Of a stretch of DNA of 64,000 bases, positions 42,926-49,696 are shown in pieces. A model generated the notes under the pieces. That model did not search any database, was not told the origin of the DNA, and saw only the letters and a list, made by a program, of their open reading frames with translations. A program made the translations under genes and the position numbers. The stretch comes from Pseudogemmobacter bohemicus. Lineage in GTDB: Bacteria > Pseudomonadota > Alphaproteobacteria > Rhodobacterales > Rhodobacteraceae. The stretch is taken from positions 522,460-586,459 of the forward strand of contig NZ_QNHG01000003.1 in the NCBI RefSeq assembly GCF_003290025.1. The letters are read 5' to 3'. The stretch's first letter is position 1; every line of letters starts with the position of its first letter.

Positions 42926-43339
42926 ATGCTTTATGCCGTAGCCGGATCTCAGCTCTATATCGGTCAGCCGAGTGATTGGTTGTTGATCCGGTCGGCAGAA
43001 AGCCTCGGATCGCCGGGGGTCTCATGGGCCACTGTGGATGTGACCTATGTCGGATCCGAACATGTGGAAATGATTAGGGGGCCAATGGCCCCGCGCAGCA
43101 TGCAGATCGTGCTGGCTGTTGATTCTGATGATCCGGGACAGGCTGCACTTTGGCAGGCGGCGCATGGTTCTGGAATTGCTGGGTTCAGGCTCGTGCTTTC
43201 CGATGGTGCCGCCTGGCGGGAATGGGAGGCGCTGATCATCGGGATCGGTGAAGCCTTTGACGCGGCAAACAGCGTGGTCAGGCTACTCGTTGACCTCCAA
43301 ATCAATTCGAAGATCAGGAAATCGGAGGCCGCGCCATGA
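42926..43339 (+). CDS. Phage tail tube-like protein, copy 2
   Basis: 137 residues, a diverged paralogue of the gene before it. Seen: same start pattern (MLYAVAGSQLYIG against MLFASNGTKFYIG), same middle (MQIVLAVDSDDPGQAALWQA against MEVICGLDYSDAGQLACLA) and the same C-terminal pattern (DAANSVVRLLVDLQINSK against DAANNVLKLNISLWVNSN). Tandem tail-tube-type genes are unusual; one may be a tail terminator-like or capping variant (inference). Its stop overlaps the next start. Confidence 0.72.
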   Translation: MLYAVAGSQLYIGQPSDWLLIRSAESLGSPGVSWATVDVTYVGSEHVEMIRGPMAPRSMQIVLAVDSDDPGQAALWQAAHGSGIAGFRLVLSDGAAWREWEALIIGIGEAFDAANSVVRLLVDLQINSKIRKSEAAP

Positions 43340-43632
43340 TCGTCACGCTTGACCAGCTTAAAGGGCAGATCGGTTTCACGCCTGACATGGGCGATATTGA
43401 TGACGCCTTGCTGACCCGCAAGGGCGAGGCTGCGCAGGATATGATCGAGCACCGCTTGGGCTTCAAGATCGTTGAGCACTTCACTGATGGTGTTCCGCCC
43501 GCGCTGATCGAAGCCGTCCTGATGCTGGCGGCATGGTGGTATGACACCCGCGAAACCGCTGGCGACAATTCCCGCGAGGTGCCTTTCGGCGTCTCAATGA
43601 TCATCGACGACTTCCGGGACTGGAGCTTCTGA
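43336..43632 (+). CDS. Phage head-tail connector, gp6-like
   Basis: 98 residues, all-helical adaptor size. Seen: MIVTLDQLKGQIGF start with DDALLTRKGEAAQDMIEHRLG, ALIEAVLMLAAWWYDTRETA near residue 60 and the end VPFGVSMIIDDFRDWSF, the standard gp6-like pattern (xVLxLVAHWYxxRE.......P.G...LL..YR.W). Forms the first adaptor ring under the portal. ATGA overlap with the gene before and one-base overlap with gp10. Confidence 0.9.
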   Translation: MIVTLDQLKGQIGFTPDMGDIDDALLTRKGEAAQDMIEHRLGFKIVEHFTDGVPPALIEAVLMLAAWWYDTRETAGDNSREVPFGVSMIIDDFRDWSF

Positions 43633-44054
43633 TGGCAAATGATGGTGGCCTGTCCAGTTTTCAGCGCCGCATGCGCGCGATCCCGAAAGCAGCGCGCGAT
43701 GCGGTAAAGCCGGTGCTGGAGCGTGAAGCGGAAAAGATCGCGGATACGATGCGCGCGCTTGCGCCCGATGATCCTGCGACCCCAGCTCCTGACCTGAAAT
43801 CTTCCATTGTGGTCACCGGCCCCGGTCAAACCACGCCACCTTATTCTCAGCCCGGCGGTGCCGCCGTGGTGCCAGAGAATGCGGTGGCGATCACAGCTGG
43901 CAACGGCGACGTCCGGTATCCGCACCTTCAGGAATACGGCACCACGCGCCATCCTGCGCAGCCGTTCTTCTGGCCAGCCTTCCGCCTCGGGCGCAAGAAG
44001 GCTGTGGCTGCGATCAAGCGCGGCATTGGCGCCGCGATCAGAAAGTCCCGATGA
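43632..44054 (+). CDS. HK97 gp10-like head-tail joining/tail completion protein
   Basis: 140 residues. Seen: FQRRMRAIPKAARDAVKPVLE at the start, MRALAPDDPATPAPDLKSSI near residue 40, YPHLQEYGTTRHPAQPFFWPAFRLG near 98 (the conserved EFGT..HPAQPFL.PA pattern of the family) and a basic end. Joins head and tail in siphovirus assembly. Overlaps both neighbours. Confidence 0.92.
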   Translation: MANDGGLSSFQRRMRAIPKAARDAVKPVLEREAEKIADTMRALAPDDPATPAPDLKSSIVVTGPGQTTPPYSQPGGAAVVPENAVAITAGNGDVRYPHLQEYGTTRHPAQPFFWPAFRLGRKKAVAAIKRGIGAAIRKSR

Positions 44055-44446
44055 TGGAGCGCGCTGTGCAAGTGGCAATCCGTGATCGACTGGTGGCAAT
44101 GCCTGCCGTTGTGTCGCTGGTGCCTGCGGCGAAGATCCGGGATGTTGGTATCCGCCCGAAAGACTTCCCGACGATTGCTCTTGGCGAAAGTCAGGTCGTG
44201 GATGAGGGCACCAGCCTTGCCCGCCTACATGTCCGTGTTTTTCATACCCTGCACGTCTGGGTGAAAGAGCCGACGCTGGAACAGGTCACGGTGGCGAGTT
44301 CGTCTTTTCGAAAAAGGCTGTCAGGCGCCTCGGGCTGTCGTTTCTTCACCGGCTTCACACGGGTATTCCTGAGTTTTACAAGGGTGGGCTGGTTCCTGGT
44401 GGCGAGGCCGGGCCCGAACTCGAAATGTCTATTAAACTCAAGGTGA
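44051..44446 (+). CDS. DUF3168 tail completion protein, C-terminus replaced
   Basis: 131 residues as read. Seen: the N-terminal two thirds match DUF3168 (VQVAIRDRLVAMPAVVSLVP near residue 5; RVFHTLHVWVKEP near 62), but from about residue 72 the sequence becomes Arg/Phe/Ser-rich without family features. In another frame the same DNA encodes a tape-measure C-terminus, so an internal deletion joined the two genes. The protein may be made but is probably non-functional. Confidence 0.65.
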   Translation: MMERAVQVAIRDRLVAMPAVVSLVPAAKIRDVGIRPKDFPTIALGESQVVDEGTSLARLHVRVFHTLHVWVKEPTLEQVTVASSSFRKRLSGASGCRFFTGFTRVFLSFTRVGWFLVARPGPNSKCLLNSR

Positions 44447-44451
44447 TTTGA
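44272..44451 (+). pseudogene. Tail tape-measure protein, 3' fragment only
   Basis: In the frame not used by the DUF3168 gene, this stretch reads GTGHGGEFVFSKKAVRRLG, then LSFLHRLHTGIPEFYKGGLV and PGGEAGPELEMSIKLKVI before a TGA directly in front of the next ATG. The GEFVFS..AV..LG..FL..L.....GGLV pattern is the usual C-terminal signature of phage tape-measure proteins. There is no start, and the several hundred preceding codons are gone. Confidence 0.7.
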
Positions 44452-45204
44452 ATGAGCATTGTTGCAATCTATGTAGAAGATGAAGCTGTGGTAATGGCGT
44501 GTGATGGCGTTGCTACAGACCCCAGGACTGGCAGGGTCTCCGCCTTTGTTTCGAAATTGCACCTCCTGCCGGAAATTTCGACCATGATTGGCGTCACGGG
44601 GGCTGGCGGATTTGGGCAGATGCTTTTGCTGCGCAAAGCGCCGTGGGTGAACAGCTTTGATGATTTTGTTGATGATTTGCCGGAATTGGCCCAAGGCGTT
44701 CATGATGAGATGCTCGAGGTCGGCATGGCGATTGGAGGGGAAACCCTTTCGAGTATTGTCGTTGCTGGTTGGTCTGAAAGCAATAAGTGTCATCAGGCAT
44801 TCAGGCTCGTCACATATGAGAAGGGCAGCGTAGATCAGGATACTGGAGAGAATAAAACTCTTAAGCCATGGGTGAACCATCAAATTACAAACCTTTGGGC
44901 GTCAACAGCACCATCCAGTTTCGCTCTGGAGCGCGTGGGCCTTCAGGATGAGAAGCCGCAAAGTGCAGTTGATTATCTGACCCGCATGGTTTGTGCCGGG
45001 CGTTTGACCGGCGATCAGTCTGACCCAAGGGTAAAAGATGTGAATATTGGTGGCTATGTCCAGCTTGCCATGTTGCAGGAAGGAGTCATGAGGAGTTGGG
45101 TGGCGCACCGGTGGCCTGAGGATGTGCTGGGCATGCCGGTGGATGCGTCACGTGGTGCGATCTTGCCGCCCTATCTTCAGGAACGGGATAATGAAGCGTC
45201 TTGA
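44452..45204 (+). CDS. Ntn-hydrolase/proteasome-like phage protein
   Basis: 250 residues. Seen: N-terminal strand pattern MSIVAIYVEDEAVVMACDGV, then FVSKLHLLPEISTMIGVTGAGGFGQMLLLR, reminiscent of proteasome/HslV-type folds (short strands, xxACDxxAT, then a glycine-rich turn); Thr or Ser at position 1 after processing is not obvious. No secure family. It starts directly after the tape-measure fragment stop, its original neighbour. A tail-associated or regulatory role is possible. Confidence 0.55.
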   Translation: MSIVAIYVEDEAVVMACDGVATDPRTGRVSAFVSKLHLLPEISTMIGVTGAGGFGQMLLLRKAPWVNSFDDFVDDLPELAQGVHDEMLEVGMAIGGETLSSIVVAGWSESNKCHQAFRLVTYEKGSVDQDTGENKTLKPWVNHQITNLWASTAPSSFALERVGLQDEKPQSAVDYLTRMVCAGRLTGDQSDPRVKDVNIGGYVQLAMLQEGVMRSWVAHRWPEDVLGMPVDASRGAILPPYLQERDNEAS

Positions 45205-45547
45205 GCGAATTATTTGCGAGGCAATGAAAGGGCGGCCACTTGGCGCAAGGGTTGAGGTTCCTGAAGTTGCCCGACCTCTCTGGAGGGTGTTCTCAACATT
45301 GTCGCGGACCCGGACCTATAGCTCTCTTGGTCCCAATGCGCTCCAGTTCGGTGAGGTCGAGGCCTATTGCAGGATGATGCGGTTGCCGCTTCATCCTGAA
45401 CATATCGAAATCCTGATGGCTATGGATCGTGTCTGGCTTGACCTGGCATATACTCAGCAACGGCAGGCTGCCGATGGAGTGAAGACCCTGCCACAACGAT
45501 CAGACCAGCCCCTGACTGCAACGCTGGCCGATCTGATTTTGGGGTGA
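45191..45547 (+). CDS. Phage tail assembly chaperone-like protein (DUF1799-like)
   Basis: 118 residues from the ATG at 45191, overlapping the stop of the gene before by 14 bases. Seen: VEVPEVARPLWRVFSTLSRT near residue 22, then FGEVEAYCRMMRLPLHPEHI near 53 and ILMAMDRVWLDL near 75. This W/aromatic + PL.P.....L.ALD.A pattern is that of small proteins encoded near tape-measure genes. The assignment is tentative; longer frames starting upstream at 45122 are in conflict with the previous gene. Last gene of the rightward structural run. Confidence 0.55.
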   Translation: MKRLERIICEAMKGRPLGARVEVPEVARPLWRVFSTLSRTRTYSSLGPNALQFGEVEAYCRMMRLPLHPEHIEILMAMDRVWLDLAYTQQRQAADGVKTLPQRSDQPLTATLADLILG

Positions 45548-45630
45548 TGTGAGCCACTCACCCCGTATTATCGAGCCTTGGCGAGGGCGACATTTTATTA
45601 TCGAGCCTTGAGCGCTGAGGCTCGATAATA
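45541..45630. repeat. Convergent 3' region: hairpin plus three TATTATCGAGCCT copies
   Basis: GGGGTGA/TCACCCC hairpin over the stop of the chaperone-like gene (45541-45564); then TATTATCGAGCCTTG at 45566-45580 and 45596-45610 (30 bp apart, direct), and the inverted copy AGGCTCGATAATA at 45618-45630, giving a perfect 13-bp stem with a 9-base loop. Lies between convergent structural and defence genes, so a terminator is likely, though iteron or recombination functions are possible. Confidence 0.6.
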
Positions 45631-45717
45631 TGGTTTCTGGGGCCGATTTTGCCGCTAACCCTATATTGTCGGATCTTTCGCGCTTGCAGCATTGATCACC
45701 ACAAGCCCTGAACGAGG

Positions 45718-45948
45718 CTATCGGCGCCAGTTCTGCTTGAACTCATCATCGAACCACATCTCGACATCGTAAGCGGCCCCCATCCTCGAGCGGAAGGTCA
45801 GATAGCCACCATAGCCATTGTCACGCATCCAGTTCATGAAAGCGTAAACGCTGGGGTGGAACCCGGGCGCAGAACTGTCCTGCCCGGTATCCCTGAGCCA
45901 GTCATGGCAAAGGGACCGAACTGCGCTCTCACAATCCGCCTTCTTCAT
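45718..45948 (-). CDS. Small acidic partner of the AbiTii-like gene
   Basis: 76 residues, no family recognised. Seen: MKKADCESAVRSLCHDWLRD start, aromatic middle FHPSVYAFMNWMRDNGYGGY and end YDVEMWFDDEFKQNWRR. The ATG follows the AbiTii-like stop directly (TGAATG), so the two are translated together. Its size and position suggest an accessory of that defence gene, perhaps an antitoxin-like partner (inference). Lower GC than the chromosome. Confidence 0.6.
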   Translation of the reverse strand: MKKADCESAVRSLCHDWLRDTGQDSSAPGFHPSVYAFMNWMRDNGYGGYLTFRSRMGAAYDVEMWFDDEFKQNWRR

Positions 45949-46866
45949 TCAGAGACCATAGTATTTCTTGGCGGCCTCGGTCAGCACGGTGGTTGCCGCA
46001 GGTGCGCTGATCTTCCAGCCGCCCTTTAGGATGAGCCCCATCTTGTCGCCGATCCATTCTGTGGCTCGCTTGCCGAAGGGCCTGCTATCGGCATCCGGCT
46101 GCTCTGCTGCAAGGATCTCCGAAAACTCGGCGGCAGCAGCATCTGGAACTCCGGAGTTCCGAAGAAAATCCCGAACCGATTGATCGCTGCCCTGAATCAC
46201 GTTCAATGAAATCTGTGCGTTTTCACCTGAGCTATTCACGGTTGTCGCGTTCCCATGAATCACTTGATTGATGATCTGACCAACTTGTCCGGAAATTTTT
46301 TGATTGTCTGAAGGGCTTGACACGGGGGCTATATCTCTCGCTTCTGGAATGTGTTTCTCAATTTCAGATAAAAGGGTGAGGACGCGTAGCTTAACGGAAG
46401 TCTGGACTGTTGCCAAAGCAGAGGTGCTAACAATCCCTTTAAATGACATTACCTCAACGCCATCGTCAAAAGCTTGATCTTGCAGCATAACTCCGATGTT
46501 AGACATATCAAAATAAATCGAGCCGTTGTCGGAGTTCCTGATCATTCTTTCTATTGCGGACAGTGATTGAGTTAGGCGGAAATTCTTGAATCTTTCCCCT
46601 GCGGCGGTAACAACAGCCGCTTGCGGGATCGGTATGTTTTTTATTGCCTGATATCCATTGCCTAGCGTGGCAAGATAGGCAACCGGCAGCTCTCGATATG
46701 TAGGTAAATCCGATTGTGATGAATAACCTTCAAGCTCATGAGAAACCCAACCATCCAGTGCGTGGCTCCCAAGCTTGGTAGAAAGAAAGCGCAGCTTTAG
46801 CAGCGTATTGGAAAGCGAAGCGTTATCATCAAGGATCGCCACCTGGATATCTGTTAACAGCCCCAT
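45949..46866 (-). CDS. AbiTii-like abortive infection protein
   Basis: 305 residues. Seen: the N-terminal 70 residues match the AbiTii pattern: LLTDIQVAILDDNASLSNTL, LLKLRFLSTKLGSHALDGWV, SHELEGYSSQSDLPTYRELP (helical start, KA/LA-type helix, W..EL.GY, then LP.YR). The middle is helical (FDMSNIGVMLQDQAFDDG), then a beta-rich stretch with HGNATTVNSSGENAQI and a C-terminal helix. AbiTii proteins belong to abortive-infection phage defence. Encoded against the structural genes, between an RHH gene (three bases upstream) and a small partner. A cargo defence gene of the element. Confidence 0.7.
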   Translation of the reverse strand: MGLLTDIQVAILDDNASLSNTLLKLRFLSTKLGSHALDGWVSHELEGYSSQSDLPTYRELPVAYLATLGNGYQAIKNIPIPQAAVVTAAGERFKNFRLTQSLSAIERMIRNSDNGSIYFDMSNIGVMLQDQAFDDGVEVMSFKGIVSTSALATVQTSVKLRVLTLLSEIEKHIPEARDIAPVSSPSDNQKISGQVGQIINQVIHGNATTVNSSGENAQISLNVIQGSDQSVRDFLRNSGVPDAAAAEFSEILAAEQPDADSRPFGKRATEWIGDKMGLILKGGWKISAPAATTVLTEAAKKYYGL

Positions 46867-46869
46867 GCT

Positions 46870-47046
46870 TCAGTCCCCTCTCCGCTCTTCCAGCACCTGG
46901 CGGATGAATTCCGGGCGGGTGGGTTCGGGGGTCTGTTTGGCGCGCTCGGTGTCGACCCATGCCAGAAGCTCCGGCGGCAGGCGCAGGGTTATCGGTGTGG
47001 CGTTGACTGCCGGGCGGCCAACTTTTCGCTTTTCTATTTCCGACAT
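46870..47046 (-). CDS. Ribbon-helix-helix (CopG/Arc-type) regulator
   Basis: 58 residues. Seen: short basic start MSEIEKRKVGRPAVNATPIT, the beta strand ITLRLPPELLAWVDTERA near residue 19 and helix-turn-helix partner TRPEFIRQVLEERRGD: the RHH layout (strand, helix, helix). Starts at the ATG at 47046. It probably autoregulates this leftward three-gene module by binding its own promoter; the inverted repeat AGGGCGG (from 47087) with CCGCCCT (47122-47128) lies just upstream. Confidence 0.75.
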   Translation of the reverse strand: MSEIEKRKVGRPAVNATPITLRLPPELLAWVDTERAKQTPEPTRPEFIRQVLEERRGD

Positions 47047-47158
47047 TAGAAATCCGTTGACAGGCCCTGATTGATGATGTCAGGAATAGGGCGGGCGAGC
47101 AAGGTGCTACCAACACCCTGCCGCCCTAACCGAAACTCGTTCTGTAAGGAGAACGCGA

Positions 47159-47347
47159 ATGGCTATCACCAGCCATAACGGCCCCGCCATGCCTGTGGCA
47201 AGCCTGCACGAAATCGCCGACATGCTGACGCTCGCGCTGGACGCGACCGAAAGCGCCTCCGGCTACCCCCAACACATCCGCGAGGCCCGCAGCTACTGCC
47301 GCCGCGCCCTGCGCCAGACCGAGCGTCTGATGGGGGGTGTTCAATGA
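47159..47347 (+). CDS. Small element protein (helical)
   Basis: 62 residues with AAGGAG before the ATG. Seen: MAITSHNGPAMPVASLHEIA then a helix-rich remainder ending CRRALRQTERLMGGVQ. No family recognised. First gene of a rightward run of overlapping small genes (ATGATG overlap with the next). Divergent from the RHH gene, so the 110-base gap carries both promoters. Confidence 0.6.
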   Translation: MAITSHNGPAMPVASLHEIADMLTLALDATESASGYPQHIREARSYCRRALRQTERLMGGVQ

Positions 47348-47709
47348 TGCGCCGCGAATTCCTGACCGCCGCTCCCGCAGTTGCCTTTACGCCTGTCGCG
47401 GCAATCGCCTCGGCCCAGATGAGTTTTGCCCCTCAAGACCCTCTGGTTGCCATGATCGCCAGAATGGAAGTGCTGCGCGACGCGTTTCAGATCGCTCCCG
47501 ATCCGACCGGTAATTTCGACAGCCCGGAATGCGTCGCTATCATGAGTGAAATTGACATTCTGAGTGATCAGATCGACGCCGCCCCGATCAGGAGCGCGGA
47601 TGGGCTGGCTGCGTATTGCCGTAATCTCATGGAAGAGTCGCGGTGTGTTGAGCTCGTTCCGGAACGGCTTGCGAAGATCCTGACCTGGGCGGAAGGGGTG
47701 CCGCAATGA
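47344..47709 (+). CDS. Small phage protein with twin-arginine-like N-terminus, member 1
   Basis: 121 residues. Seen: MMRREFLTAAPAVAFTPVAA as a possible Tat or Sec signal, then MARMEVL-type helical body and IDILSDQIDAAPIRSADGLA near residue 75. The last part resembles, in a distant way, the phage-encoded small protein family with D.L...I...P..SA.DFAAK. The signal would place the body in the periplasm. Overlaps the next gene by four bases. Confidence 0.6.
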   Translation: MMRREFLTAAPAVAFTPVAAIASAQMSFAPQDPLVAMIARMEVLRDAFQIAPDPTGNFDSPECVAIMSEIDILSDQIDAAPIRSADGLAAYCRNLMEESRCVELVPERLAKILTWAEGVPQ

Positions 47710-47957
47710 ACCGCCGCGAGGTTCTTATCGCTGCCGTTGCAGCTCCCATGGTTGCTTATCTTCCGGCTGTCGCAGGTGAGGAAGAAGTCAGTGAACGTGA
47801 TGCGCAGGATTTTGCAAACCATGTCTGCTGTCTCGGAGATCGCGGACGCGCTGACCTTGTCGCCTATATGCGTGGCATGCCGGATTGCACCCCGGCGTGG
47901 TATGACCTCGCCGATGTCATTGATCGGCTTAACCACCGGCATGCGGGGCGAGCATGA
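47706..47957 (+). CDS. Small phage protein with twin-arginine-like N-terminus, member 2
   Basis: 83 residues. Seen: MNRREVLIAAVAAPMVAYLP as a signal-like start ending near AVAGEE, then an acidic body with two Cys (FANHVCCLGDRG) and MPDCTPAWYDLADVIDRLNH. No family recognised. Overlaps both neighbours by four bases, so it is translated as part of the trio. Exported function unknown. Confidence 0.6.
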   Translation: MNRREVLIAAVAAPMVAYLPAVAGEEEVSERDAQDFANHVCCLGDRGRADLVAYMRGMPDCTPAWYDLADVIDRLNHRHAGRA

Positions 47958-48319
47958 ACCGCCGCACTCTCATACTTGCAGGTGTTGTGGCCACCGTCCT
48001 TCCGTTCCCTATGTCCGGACAAACAGCCAGTGAAACGCCTGTTCTGATAATCTACCGGGAGTGGCTTGCCCTGCGCGAGCTGGCGGAGGTTGATCGCCCG
48101 ACCATCGTTGACGGGATAACCGACGATCAATGGCTGGAGGCTAATATCTTCGCCCCGATGGATAAGCTTTCCAACAGGGCAATGAGCCTGCCGTGTCACG
48201 TTCCGGCTGACTTCGCCGCCAAGATGCTGATGCGGACCTGTAACGGGGACCTGCTCGACGACTGGGTGTCTGCGCCTGACCTGGTGGCAGAGGCGCTGGC
48301 GATGGTCACGACCCAATAA
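47954..48319 (+). CDS. Small phage protein with twin-arginine-like N-terminus, member 3
   Basis: 121 residues. Seen: MNRRTLILAGVVATVLPFPM signal-like start, then YREWLALRELAEVDRP near residue 35, and MDKLSNRAMSLPCHVPADFA followed by AKMLMR near 75, the pattern of small alphaproteobacterial prophage proteins normally lacking a signal. Related to member 1 in its C-terminal half. The stop touches operator A. Confidence 0.6.
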   Translation: MNRRTLILAGVVATVLPFPMSGQTASETPVLIIYREWLALRELAEVDRPTIVDGITDDQWLEANIFAPMDKLSNRAMSLPCHVPADFAAKMLMRTCNGDLLDDWVSAPDLVAEALAMVTTQ

Positions 48320-48377
48320 AATGGTTGATTGAGACCATTTATGCGATTATAGGGTAAATGGTTGAATAAGACCATTT
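48319..48377. promoter_or_regulatory. Two 22-bp palindromes abutting the start of the regulator gene
   Basis: Site A (48319-48340) and site B (48356-48377): each is AAATGGT, 8 bases, ACCATTT; they differ at only two positions and are 37 bp apart. Site B ends at the base before the ATG at 48378. This is the geometry of a repressor binding its own promoter and start region. Confidence 0.65.
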
Positions 48378-48959
48378 ATGGATTCTCCTATGTCTAAGCC
48401 CGGAATGCGCTTTCGTCCCATGCTGGTCAGTCAGGTCGCGGAAGTGGCAGGCGAACAGCGTGAAACCATCCGAACCCGCGAAAAGCTGGGCGTCTATGGC
48501 TTCGAACGGGCCGGAGGGTGGAAGCGCTACACTGACTTCGAGACGCTGGTGATCGCCGTTCATGCCGCACTCAAGCGCGCAGTGAAAGACGATGACCTTG
48601 CGCAGATCGGATGTGCGTTGGCTGGCAAAGCCATCATGGATGAGTGGATCAAGGATGAGGAGGGGACGCCTTACTTCGACGAGGAAACCTTTAAGCGTGA
48701 GCGCTTCCTGTTCTTCTGGCGCGACGATGCGGGTGAATGGACTGGTGAGATCGCCGCAACGGTTGGCGAGATCGAGGCGATGGTGAACGGTCGGATCGTT
48801 GAGAGCTACTCAGAGACGCCCATTTTCACGACGGTGAACCTCGCCACGATCCTGAAGAAGGCTTTGATCCGCATGCTGGAAGTGCAGATTAAGGCCGAGA
48901 TGGCGGCAAAGGATCGTCTGCCCCTGCCGAACCCGGCGGCCTCCACGGAAGGCACCTGA
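48378..48959 (+). CDS. HTH regulator of the element (MerR-like DNA-binding start)
   Basis: 193 residues from the ATG at 48378, or 189 from the ATG at 48390; neither has a clear SD. Seen: N-terminal FRPMLVSQVAEVAGEQRETI near residue 12, VYGFERAGGWKRYTDFETLV near 38 (a MerR-like HTH with wing and R.Y.. linker), then a helical body with no known domain. The palindromes directly in front suggest autoregulation; it is the best candidate for the master control gene. Body length is more than a simple Cro-like protein. Confidence 0.62.
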   Translation: MDSPMSKPGMRFRPMLVSQVAEVAGEQRETIRTREKLGVYGFERAGGWKRYTDFETLVIAVHAALKRAVKDDDLAQIGCALAGKAIMDEWIKDEEGTPYFDEETFKRERFLFFWRDDAGEWTGEIAATVGEIEAMVNGRIVESYSETPIFTTVNLATILKKALIRMLEVQIKAEMAAKDRLPLPNPAASTEGT

Positions 48960-48962
48960 GCC

Positions 48963-49202
48963 ATGATCATAAAATCGGTCAAATTCCCGATCCCTGTTGG
49001 CCATGTGGATTTCATCACTATTGATGTGACCGTCAAGGAAACCAAAGAGGAACGTATCTGGCGCCGGGATCTCTATCTCGCAGATGATGCGACTCCGACT
49101 GGCATGACGCTCATCAAGCAAGGTGAGCTTCATGTCGAGCGCGCGGGTGTTTTTGAATATCCGCCCAAGCGCTACTGGCCAGAAAAGGATGCCGCTGCCT
49201 GA
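48963..49202 (+). CDS. Small protein of unknown function
   Basis: 79 residues, four bases after the regulator stop. Seen: MIIKSVKFPIPVGHVDFITI beta-rich start, acidic/basic middle (KETKEERIWRRDLYLADD) and RAGVFEYPPKRYWPEKDAAA end. No family recognised. Co-transcribed with the regulator by position, so it could be its partner (inference). A 140-base AT-rich gap follows before the excisionase-like gene. Confidence 0.6.
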   Translation: MIIKSVKFPIPVGHVDFITIDVTVKETKEERIWRRDLYLADDATPTGMTLIKQGELHVERAGVFEYPPKRYWPEKDAAA

Positions 49203-49345
49203 TTCATGTGGAAAACCAAAATCAGGTGCTTTGGATTTTCACTAAGACAGCCGATTATATCCCTGTGAGTTTCTATATCTGGAAATGCGAAATTCCGTAT
49301 TTTTAGAAAAATGCAAACCGAAACAAGATGATGAATGCCTGACTG

Positions 49346-49696
49346 ATGCTGCCGAACCCGCTCCTTCCTGCGCATGTGCTTCCCGCCGAATTGGCGGCGC
49401 ATTTGCGTATGTCGGAGCGGGCGGTTGACGACAAGATCAAAGAACTCGGGACTTACTGCAAGCTCGGAAAAACTAAAGTAATGCTGCCCCATCATGTCGC
49501 AGCCTTTATGGAGGCGCTGGAATGTCGCTCACAACCTACAAGCGGGGTCGGATCTGGCATTACCGGGGCACAGTCGCCGGCCGGGAATTACGAGGAACTA
49601 CAAAAGCGACTGACAAAGGGATTGCCCAAAGGATCGCCGCAGAGCTCGAAGCGGCGGAATGGAAGCGCCACCTCGACGGGCCGCACGCCCACGTAA
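49346..49696 (+). CDS. Excisionase-like HTH protein
   Basis: 116 residues. Seen: HTH at residues 11-50 (LPAELAAHLRMSERAVDDKI then CKLGKTKVMLPHHVAAFMEAL), then a Ser/Gly/Thr/Lys-rich tail with YEELQKRLTKGLPKGSPQSS. This layout is that of alphaproteobacterial prophage excisionases that precede the integrase. The last 175 bases overlap the integrase start in another frame; both frames look real. Directs excision with the integrase (known role of the family). Confidence 0.65.
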   Translation: MLPNPLLPAHVLPAELAAHLRMSERAVDDKIKELGTYCKLGKTKVMLPHHVAAFMEALECRSQPTSGVGSGITGAQSPAGNYEELQKRLTKGLPKGSPQSSKRRNGSATSTGRTPT

